Part shown: one piece after another, positions 1 to 4,253 of the stretch
Layout: each line of letters starts with the position of its first letter
Position numbering within the stretch: position 1 is the stretch's first letter
DNA from: Acidobacteriota bacterium
GTDB lineage: Bacteria; Acidobacteriota; Polarisedimenticolia; Gp22-AA2
DNA: 5,588 bases
Direction: 5' to 3'
NCBI GenBank assembly: GCA_016177515.1
Contig: JACOUZ010000169.1
Location: forward strand, 1 to 5,588
Position numbers and translations under genes: made by a program
Notes under the pieces: model-generated
What the model was told of the DNA's origin: nothing
What the model saw: only the letters and a program-made list of their open reading frames with translations
Database searches by the model: none

Positions 1-1
1 C

Positions 2-232
2 TACTGCGCCGGCAACAACCAGCCGCGGATGCGCACCAAGGACTCGGGCGACGGTGGGCGCATGGTGTTCACCTTCGTGGACGCCACCAACCTGGTCGAT
101 CCCAGGGCCGGTCACATGAAGAACCTCGTCATGGTGTTCGAGGGAAAGAACCGGCTGATCCAGGAGTGGACCTGGTCTGCCGACGGCAAGGACGGGACGG
201 AAGTCTTTCAGTACGAGCGCGCCGCGTCCTGA
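2..232 (+). CDS. 3' end of a conserved hypothetical protein (start outside the window)
   Basis: Only the last 76 residues are present. The frame is open from the left edge (first full codon at base 2) and stops at TGA 230-232. The visible part starts YCAGNNQPRMR, followed by FVDATNL, GHM and EWTW segments and a short charged tail. This order (aromatic-Cys then NQPRMR, then F-x-F-x-DATNL, then GHM, then W-T-W) resembles a recurring family of uncharacterised bacterial proteins with a predicted beta-rich, lipocalin-like or DUF1579-like fold, often exported. That family link is from memory and is tentative. No catalytic residue can be named and no function is assigned. The ATG at base 29 is internal, because coding-type sequence continues upstream of it. 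The gene converges on the glycosyltransferase remnant, whose stop is at 250-252, leaving a 17-base gap with no room for a conventional terminator. Confidence 0.75.
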   Translation, partial: YCAGNNQPRMRTKDSGDGGRMVFTFVDATNLVDPRAGHMKNLVMVFEGKNRLIQEWTWSADGKDGTEVFQYERAAS

Positions 233-249
233 TCCGACCTCGTTCCCGT

Positions 250-1056
250 TTACGCTTCCAGGTCGGCCGCCTCCTCCAGCGCGCGGCGCAGCCTTGCGCG
301 CCCGGATTTGCGTGCGGAACAGGTGCGGCTCCCGCGCCTCGAGGTTGAAAAGGGTGTACTCGAACCGGAAACGCGGGTCGGCCGCCATCTGGATCCCGCT
401 TACGTGGCACGGAGTGTCGTGTCCCGCGGGGCCGCAGAAGATCACCAGATCGGGGCGCCGCGACAGGACATAAGCGCCGTCCCCGAGCTCGTGGCCGAGC
501 TGCCTCCTGCCGAACCAGGGAGGCCGGTGGTGCGCGATGTGGCGATCGTTGAGACCGGGCATATCGAGAGAGGGAAGCCGCGAGAAATACGGCAGCGAAC
601 CCGGGGGCGTCCACGGCGACGAGCGGCGCGCGCGCACCGAACGCCGTCCGCAGCACCCGGCTGATGACCTCCGAATTCCACTCCCACAGCTCACTCCGGG
701 CGCGCCGGTTCTCCGCATCGCGCCCCTGCTGGACCAGGAGCAGAACGTGCAGGGCCGCCACCATGCCGCCGGCGGCCCCGATCGGCATGGCGGACCGCCA
801 GCACGAGATCGACGCCAAGGGCGCGCAGCGCCGCCGCGCACAGGACCCAGAGGAGATTGGTGCATCCTTCGACCCGCTCGCCATCGGTCCAGGTGAGCCC
901 CTTCCCCTCCACCAGGCGCTCGGCGTAGCGCAGGGAGATGAAGGCGTCGTCGACGATGAAGGGGAGGAAGCGCCGGGCCTGGACCGCCAGGACGGCGATC
1001 GCCAGAAGCGCCACGAGGCGCCGTCCGGGGAGGCCCGATCTCAAAGAGGGGAACAT
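250..1056 (-). pseudogene. Decayed membrane glycosyltransferase/mannosyltransferase-type gene (internal deletion plus frameshifts)
   Basis: On the minus strand the N-terminus (ATG 1054-1056) has a hydrophobic helix, then VDDAFISLRYAERLVEGKG, then GERVEGCTNLLWVL. This DDA-x-I-S-x-RYA ... ERVEG-x-TN-x-LW pattern is typical of large bacterial membrane glycosyltransferases (GT39/GT-C-like). Coherent sequence stops after DLVLAV near base 800. It resumes in another frame near 780 with a hydrophobic GGMVAALHVLLLVQQ stretch and PLVAVDAPG. It shifts again at the G run 603-607 to give SLPYFSRLPSLDMPGLNDR, GAYVLSRRPDLVIFCGPAGH and MAADPRF. A last shift near 308-313 leads to LRRALEEAADLEA and TAA 250-252. 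The C-terminal pieces match the usual soluble tail of these enzymes. The multi-helix middle, probably a few hundred residues, is absent. Family proteins usually exceed 450 residues, while about 265 codons remain here. A perfect 12-bp palindrome (GCCGCCGGCGGC, 765-776) lies beside the deletion junction. Sequencing error could explain the G-run indel but not the missing core. The start overlaps the AraC gene end by 16 bases. Confidence 0.75.
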
Positions 1057-1997
1057 GCCGGGGCCGGCCGGGCGCCCGGTTGCAGGCGGTAAGCGCGCGG
1101 GTTGACGCCGAACTCGGCGCGGAAGGCGCGATTGAAGTTCGACACGTCGCCGAAGCCGCAATCGAAGGCAATGTCGAGGATTCTCGCCGGCTCGGTCAGC
1201 AGCCGGATCGCCGCTTCACGCAGGCGCGACCGGAGAACGTACTGGTGCGGCGTCGTTCCCGTCAGGCGCTCGAAGGTGCGGAGGAAATGGTACGGGCTCA
1301 GGCCCGCCGCTCGCGCCAGGCTGCCGAGGGTCAGCCCGGCATCGGGATGGCGCTCGATCGTTCGCACGATCCGTGTCACGCGCGCCACGGCAGCCGGCGC
1401 GGCCACGCCCGGGCTGGTCGGGTGGCCGCCCGCAAGCCTGAGCGTCCGCACGGCCAGCTGGACGCTGAGCTCCTCCCAGGACACGTCCGCGGCTCCGCAC
1501 AGGCCGGCGAAGGCGCGCGCGATCAGCGGCGACACGTCCCGCAGCGGCGGCAGGCGAGGCGCCCGGAAAGCCGCCCTGGCGCCGCGACCTCCCGCATCGG
1601 CCGCGAGACTCTCGAAATAGTCCGGGGCGTACTTGAACGACAGACAGCGATCCCCGGCGCCGTGCTCGTGCCCGCACTCGAATCCCTGGCCCGCGTTGCC
1701 CAGCAGGAGCGCGCCCGGCGTCATCAGCTCGCGGCTCGCCGCCGCCCGGTACTGGAAGCTGCCCGCCGCGACGATGGCGATGGAAATCTTCGAGTGCCGC
1801 TCTCCGAACGGGCGATCCCGGGGGCCGGAAGTGCAGATGACATCCTCCACCGTCCAGCCGTCCCCCCGGGCCAGAATGCGCCCTTCCGTGCGGCCCGGCG
1901 CACCGTCCACGGCGCGCCTCGCCAGGGCCCTCTCCAGGGCGACCGCAATTTTTGCCAAGACTTCGTCCCCCGTGCCGCTGTATAAGGCCACCAGCAT
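1041..1997 (-). CDS. AraC-family transcriptional regulator with N-terminal cupin-like sensor domain
   Basis: Predicted 318-residue DNA-binding regulator. The C-terminal AraC/XylS domain spans about residues 205-305. Its first helix-turn-helix is TLGSLARAAGLSPYHFLRTF (223-242). The second follows ILDIAFDCGFGDVSNFNRAF (273-292) and ends in FGVNPRAYR, the canonical signature of the family. The N-terminal part (about 38-130) looks like a cupin sensor: HSKISIAIVAAGSFQYR, then TPGALLLGNAGQGFECGHEHGAGD, then RCLSF. C108, H110, H112 and C118 form a compact cluster that could bind metal or act in redox sensing; this is inference. ATG 1995-1997 was chosen because MLVALYSGTGDEVL begins the conserved-looking part and the length suits the family. 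The frame is open further upstream but would then run into the divergent gene. No clear Shine-Dalgarno precedes this start, and a nested palindrome abuts it. Divergent placement suggests control of the VOC gene and of its own gene. The effector is unknown. Confidence 0.9.
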   Translation of the reverse strand: MLVALYSGTGDEVLAKIAVALERALARRAVDGAPGRTEGRILARGDGWTVEDVICTSGPRDRPFGERHSKISIAIVAAGSFQYRAAASRELMTPGALLLGNAGQGFECGHEHGAGDRCLSFKYAPDYFESLAADAGGRGARAAFRAPRLPPLRDVSPLIARAFAGLCGAADVSWEELSVQLAVRTLRLAGGHPTSPGVAAPAAVARVTRIVRTIERHPDAGLTLGSLARAAGLSPYHFLRTFERLTGTTPHQYVLRSRLREAAIRLLTEPARILDIAFDCGFGDVSNFNRAFRAEFGVNPRAYRLQPGARPAPACSPL

Positions 1998-2032
1998 ACC
2001 GGACCCGAGGGGCGTGACGCCTGCGTTCCGGT
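1998..2032. promoter_or_regulatory. Nested palindrome in the AraC/VOC divergent region (candidate operator)
   Basis: ACCGGA (1998-2003) pairs perfectly with TCCGGT (2027-2032). Inside it GGCGT (2011-2015) and ACGCC (2017-2021) flank a single G. The two symmetries share almost the same centre (2015 and 2016). A third match, GGCCACC (1986-1992) with GGTGGCC (2030-2036), would enclose the regulator start codon in its mRNA. The element sits directly against the regulator ATG and about 50 bases upstream of the VOC start. That is where an autoregulatory operator or an occluding mRNA hairpin would be expected. Chance is a real alternative in such GC-rich DNA. No convincing sigma-70 promoter was found for either gene here. 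Confidence 0.35.
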
Positions 2033-2069
2033 GGCCGGCGGCTTCGCCGATTCGGGTCTGGATGACTCC

Positions 2070-2076
2070 AGGAGGA
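2070..2076 (+). promoter_or_regulatory. Ribosome binding site of the VOC gene
   Basis: AGGAGGA lies six bases before the ATG at 2083. It fixes that start against the longer upstream-open frame beginning at 1633, whose extra 150 codons are antisense to the AraC gene. Confidence 0.8.
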
Positions 2077-2082
2077 TCCGGG

Positions 2083-2466
2083 ATGTACGACCATGTTTCC
2101 CTGAAGGTGAAGGACGGCGGCAGGAGCAGGAAGTTCTTCGAGCGGGCGCTCGCTCCGCTCGGATACAAGGTCCTCGATGAGCACGAAGGAGGCGCGGGGT
2201 TCGGGGCGGAGGACAAGTCGGCGCTCTGGATCGCGCAGGGCCAGCCGCACGCCCCCGCGGTGCACGTCGCCTTCGCCGCCCCCAGTCGCGCCGGGGTGGA
2301 CGCCTTCCACGCGGCGGCGCTGGGCGCCGGCGGCCGGGACAACGGGCGCCCCGGCATCCGGGAGAGCTACGGCCCGGACTACTACGCGGCGTTCGTTCTC
2401 GATCCGGACGGCAACAACATCGAGGCCGTCTGCCAGAAGGCCGAGGGTTCCAAGAAGGGGCGGTGA
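2083..2466 (+). CDS. VOC (glyoxalase/bleomycin-resistance fold) family protein
   Basis: A 127-residue single-domain protein of the vicinal-oxygen-chelate superfamily. It opens with MYDHVSLKVKD, where H4 is the usual first metal ligand. A second ligand position is H61 in AVHVAF, and the C-terminal signature is YYAAFVLDPDGNNIEAVCQ (100-118), with E114 as the expected ligand. The GRPGIRESYGPDYY segment before it is typical of small VOC proteins. These have two beta-alpha-beta-beta-beta modules and usually act as dimers on small molecules such as aldehydes, dioxygenase substrates or antibiotics. The substrate cannot be told from sequence. A strong Shine-Dalgarno site sets the start, and TGA is at 2464-2466. 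The gene is divergent from the AraC regulator, 85 bases away, and is a likely target of it. Its 3' end converges on the asnA remnant with a 13-base gap. The cytoplasm is the likely location, since no signal peptide is visible. Confidence 0.92.
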   Translation: MYDHVSLKVKDGGRSRKFFERALAPLGYKVLDEHEGGAGFGAEDKSALWIAQGQPHAPAVHVAFAAPSRAGVDAFHAAALGAGGRDNGRPGIRESYGPDYYAAFVLDPDGNNIEAVCQKAEGSKKGR

Positions 2467-2479
2467 GGCGGTCTGCGCT

Positions 2480-2731
2480 TCAGTCCAGGACGTGGATGTT
2501 CTTCTTCCGGCACATCTCCTTCAGGATCCGGGGCCACACGGAGACGCTGACCTCCCCTAGGTGCGCCTTCTTGAGGAGGAGCATGCAGGTGCGGGACTGG
2601 CCGATGCCGCCGCCGACGCTGAGCGGGACCTCGTTCTTCACAATGGCCTGGTGATACGGCAGCTTGAGGAAGTCGAGCTGGCCGGTGAGCTCGAGCTGTT
2701 TTCTGAGAGTTGCGGCGTTGACCTGGCCTGA
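2480..2731 (-). pseudogene. asnA: 3' fragment of an AsnA-type asparagine synthetase (aspartate-ammonia ligase)
   Basis: About 80 residues from VNAATLRKQLELTGQ to a natural stop (TGA, plus-strand 2480-2482) match the C-terminal end of AsnA. AsnA makes asparagine from aspartate, ammonia and ATP and has a class II aminoacyl-tRNA-synthetase-like fold. The ATP-binding motif-3 signature GGGIGQSR is intact (plus-strand about 2591-2614). It is followed by KKAHLGEVSVSVWP and KKNIHVLD, which are typical family endings. Full AsnA has about 330 residues, so roughly three quarters is missing. Homology fades near plus-strand 2722. The frame stays open only to about 2773, with TTG as the sole possible start, and no other minus-strand frame upstream holds the missing part. 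The fragment lacks most of the active site, so it should be inactive. The conserved part has no internal stop or frameshift, suggesting a fairly recent loss, a recombination breakpoint or an assembly join. It converges on the VOC gene. Confidence 0.8.
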
Positions 2732-2872
2732 CCGGAGGTCGGCAGCTTCCCGCCGTAATGAGATCGGGGTCAACCTGGACGCGCCGGACGCCCGGTCCGT
2801 ATCTCAGGGGATGGCCTCCGTGACCCGATCCGGCCACGGACACCCGGTCGGCCATCCCCGGAGGAGATTCCC
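2732..2872. other. Region between the asnA fragment and the exported-protein gene
   Basis: This holds the remaining open but non-homologous extension of the asnA frame and the structured leader at 2807-2866. GGTCAAC (2768-2774) is an exact inverted copy of GTTGACC (2717-2723) at the asnA homology breakpoint, 44 bases away. No convincing sigma-70 promoter for the exported-protein gene was found. Confidence 0.4.
2807..2866 (+). promoter_or_regulatory. Structured leader with Shine-Dalgarno and possible anti-Shine-Dalgarno
   Basis: GGGGATGGCC (2807-2816) pairs perfectly with GGCCATCCCC (2850-2859). Immediately inside, TCCGTG (2817-2822) pairs with CACGGA (2835-2840), leaving a 12-base loop and a 9-base bulge on the 3' side. 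The strand ends exactly at the Shine-Dalgarno GGAGGAG (2860-2866), six bases before the ATG at 2873. CCTCCG (2815-2820), which contributes to both stems, is also a perfect complement of CGGAGG (2859-2864). The RNA could therefore switch between an open form and one with the ribosome site masked. The pairings are directly visible; a regulatory role is inference. It matches no riboswitch class that I recognise. Confidence 0.45.
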
Positions 2873-3439
2873 ATGCCGCGCCAGCCCGTCGCGATTGTCC
2901 TGACCACCCTCGCAGCCGCGCTTCTGCTGCTCCTCGCCCCGGGAGGCACGCTCCGGTCCCAGGACGAGATTCAACCGGTCCGGGTCACCAATTTCCCCGC
3001 GACGCAGCAGGTGGCGGGCTCGATCTCGGTGGACGGTGTGATCCGGCACTCCGCCACGCAACGCCTCAAGGACATCCTGGTCTCGCCGGTCGGGCCCCGC
3101 GAAACCACGCGCCTGATACAGGCCGGCACGCTCGCGACGGACGGCTTCACCGCGGTCGTCCTGAGCCTGGCCGGCCAGACGCGGGCGAAGGCGGTGCGGT
3201 CGGGCGCCGTCGGCGCCGTCCTGGTCCCGGACGACGAGGCGATCGTGCGCGCCTTCGAGGAGGAGGGGATGGCGCAGTTCCCGATCGAGATTGCCGCGCC
3301 ATCGGTGACGGGCGCGTCGCTCCACTTCGCGTCCGCTCCAGAGCGCTTCACGGTCGCTTTCCCGCGGTACCGCGTGTTCTTCTACAACACCACGGACAAA
3401 ACGGCCAACGTGAACCTGTACGCCTACGTCACGCACTGA
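2873..3439 (+). CDS. Exported protein of unknown function
   Basis: A 188-residue protein with an N-terminal export signal. It has a short basic n-region (R3), a hydrophobic core at about 6-22 rich in Leu and Ala, then a polar break (PGGTLRSQDE). Signal peptidase I cleavage in roughly 22-30 is plausible, but a retained N-terminal anchor is not excluded. There is no lipobox cysteine, and indeed no cysteine anywhere in the protein. The mature part begins VRVTNFPATQQVAGSISVDG, a V-x-N-FPATQ-x-V-x-G-x-V phrase seen in various secreted and tail-like beta-rich proteins. The rest alternates hydrophobic and polar residues, suggesting a beta-sandwich, and ends VFFYNTTDKTANVNLYAYVTH. I do not recognise the family and assign no function. 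The start is set by GGAGGAG at 2860-2866. The gene stands alone, preceded by the structured leader and followed by a long gap. Confidence 0.82.
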   Translation: MPRQPVAIVLTTLAAALLLLLAPGGTLRSQDEIQPVRVTNFPATQQVAGSISVDGVIRHSATQRLKDILVSPVGPRETTRLIQAGTLATDGFTAVVLSLAGQTRAKAVRSGAVGAVLVPDDEAIVRAFEEEGMAQFPIEIAAPSVTGASLHFASAPERFTVAFPRYRVFFYNTTDKTANVNLYAYVTH

Positions 3440-3441
3440 GC

Positions 3442-3514
3442 CCGGCCGTCCGTCATGGAATTCGGCCGGCCCTCCACCATCCTCCCCGGGGGACATCCTG
3501 CTCTCCGGGCAGGA
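3442..3514 (+). terminator. Weak hairpins downstream of the exported-protein gene (possible terminator region)
   Basis: CCGGCCG (3442-3448) pairs with CGGCCGG (3463-3469) three bases after the stop codon. A second stem, TCCTGC (3496-3501) with GCAGGA (3509-3514), has a seven-base loop. Neither is followed by a T tract, so they are not classical intrinsic terminators. They might slow polymerase or protect the mRNA 3' end, or may be chance pairings. Confidence 0.2.
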
Positions 3515-3639
3515 CGCACGCGTTTGAAGTATCTGCCGGCTCAGGTTGCTGGCCCGTAACGACTTGTGCCGTCGCGAGGGGCGCGCGCAGTTGCGTGGCA
3601 TCGGCCTTGCTCCAGCCCCGTACTCGAAAGTCTGCGCCC

Positions 3640-3657
3640 GATCGCCTCCCGGCGATC
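3640..3657. repeat. Short inverted repeat (7-bp stem, 4-base loop)
   Basis: GATCGCC (3640-3646) and GGCGATC (3651-3657) are perfect complements around TCCC. The hairpin sits ten bases left of the larger 14-bp inverted repeat, so the two may form one structured element. Confidence 0.45.
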
Positions 3658-3667
3658 CGGCACACGC

Positions 3668-3714
3668 GTCACGGGCGGGCCCACCCCCCGCGTTCCCCCC
3701 GGCCCGCCCGTGAC
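3668..3714. repeat. Perfect 14-bp inverted repeat with C-rich loop
   Basis: GTCACGGGCGGGCC (3668-3681) is exactly complementary to GGCCCGCCCGTGAC (3701-3714), with a 19-base loop made largely of two C runs. It is the strongest hairpin in the window. No T tract follows on either strand, which argues against a standard Rho-independent terminator. It lies about 230 bases after the exported-protein gene and about 160 bases before the cupin start. Possible roles are a factor-dependent or structural terminator, a REP-like palindrome or a regulator binding site. Confidence 0.6.
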
Positions 3715-3821
3715 AACCCCGGCCTTCATCCATCGGCGTCGCGCGAAGGCCCATCATCTCGCCCACCATGCCGGCCCATACCGAGCTTCGGTTTAGTCGA
3801 CCCTGGAATGGACCCGGGGGC

Positions 3822-3850
3822 TTGACGCCGGAGCGGCGGACCCGTAGAAG
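3822..3850 (+). promoter_or_regulatory. Sigma-70-like promoter candidate for the cupin-glycosyltransferase pair
   Basis: TTGACG (3822-3827) is separated by exactly 17 bases from TAGAAG (3845-3850). The first matches five of six bases of the -35 consensus and the second four of six of the -10 consensus. Transcription would start near 3857, leaving a very short leader, since the ribosome site begins at 3859. The spacing is ideal but the -10 is mediocre, so confidence is moderate. Confidence 0.45.
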
Positions 3851-3858
3851 GTGGAACC

Positions 3859-3869
3859 GGAGGGAGGAG
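3859..3869 (+). promoter_or_regulatory. Extended ribosome binding site of the cupin gene
   Basis: The purine-rich GGAGGGAGGAG holds two overlapping Shine-Dalgarno cores, 3 and 9 bases before the ATG at 3873. It selects that start over an upstream in-frame ATG at 3768, whose extra 35 codons encode Arg/Pro-rich sequence without family resemblance. Confidence 0.75.
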
Positions 3870-3872
3870 ATC

Positions 3873-4247
3873 ATGAGTCCCGAAAAAATCGGAGTCGTGC
3901 TGAAGCGCTTCGACTCTCCCGACGAGATCCGCACGTTCGAGAAGGGGCGTCTCGAGCTGGTGCGCCTCGGATCGATCATTCTCGGCCGCGCGAGCTACGA
4001 GCCCGGCTGGAAGTGGTCCCTGCACGTCGGCCCGATGACCGGAGCGGCCCGGTGCGAGGTCGAGCATGTCGGGATGGTGCTCTCCGGGGTCGCGACCGTC
4101 GCGTTCGACGACGGCCGGATCGTCGAGCTGAGGGAGGGATCTCTCTTTCACGTGCCTGCCGTTCCGCACGACAGCTGGGTGGTCGGGAACGGGCCGTACG
4201 TGTCCCTCCATGTCCTGGGCGCGGAGCGCTACGCGAAAGCGCGATGA
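3873..4247 (+). CDS. Single-domain cupin protein
   Basis: A 124-residue small beta-barrel protein. Visible family marks are GWKWSLHVGPMTG (45-57), then CEVEHVGMVLSGVATVAFDDG (61-81), then LREGSLFHVPAVPHDSWVVG (87-106) and YVSLHVLG. The order of a Trp-rich segment, an H-x-G-x-VLSG strand with DDG turn, and a G-S-x-FHVP-x-x-PHD-x-WV strand fits a compact cupin group often annotated only as cupin domain protein. H65, H93 and H99 are candidate metal ligands. The usual paired-histidine motif 1 is reduced to one histidine, so metal binding is uncertain. No signal peptide or extra DNA-binding domain is present, so it is probably a cytoplasmic small-molecule-binding protein or enzyme of unknown substrate. 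The glycosyltransferase begins six bases after its stop, which suggests shared transcription, although a direct functional link is not evident. Confidence 0.85.
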   Translation: MSPEKIGVVLKRFDSPDEIRTFEKGRLELVRLGSIILGRASYEPGWKWSLHVGPMTGAARCEVEHVGMVLSGVATVAFDDGRIVELREGSLFHVPAVPHDSWVVGNGPYVSLHVLGAERYAKAR

Positions 4248-4253
4248 GCGAGC

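Larger units (their letters stand above)
3440..3872. other. 433-base intergenic region without a supported gene
   Basis: Open frames cross this stretch on both strands, but none has a good ribosome site with recognisable protein content. They look like GC-driven noise. It contains small hairpins just after the exported-protein stop, a pair of stronger inverted repeats at 3640-3714, and a promoter-like sequence before the cupin gene. No tRNA-like cloverleaf or insertion-sequence end was seen. Confidence 0.6.

Noticed and set aside
129..884. A single intact 251-residue protein on the minus strand
   Set aside because: Only about 60 residues in its first half, from the GGMVAALHV stretch to AVDAPG, are family-like. 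Before and after them the real signal is in other frames, so this is one segment of a frameshifted pseudogene.
1080..1985. A 301-codon open frame on the plus strand
   Set aside because: It lies opposite the AraC gene, whose helix-turn-helix motifs are unambiguous. The plus-strand product is Arg/Ala-rich and featureless.
1952..1986. TTGCCA and TATAAG as a plus-strand promoter for the VOC gene
   Set aside because: The spacing is 23 bases, too long for sigma-70, and the sequence lies inside the AraC coding region.
1216..2310. A 364-codon open frame on the minus strand in another phase from AraC
   Set aside because: Shadow frame crossing both the AraC and VOC genes, with no conserved features.
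3668..3714. Classical Rho-independent terminator
   Set aside because: The 14-bp stem is strong, but no T tract follows on either strand. It is kept only as an inverted repeat of unknown role.
3453..3729. Small open frames in the 3440-3872 gap on both strands
   Set aside because: No ribosome sites, no recognisable protein segments, and mutually overlapping frames of equal quality.
2804..3979. A 391-codon open frame on the minus strand
   Set aside because: It is antisense to the exported-protein gene and spans the intergenic gap. Its composition is low-complexity Arg/Gly/Asp-rich, and it has no recognisable motif.
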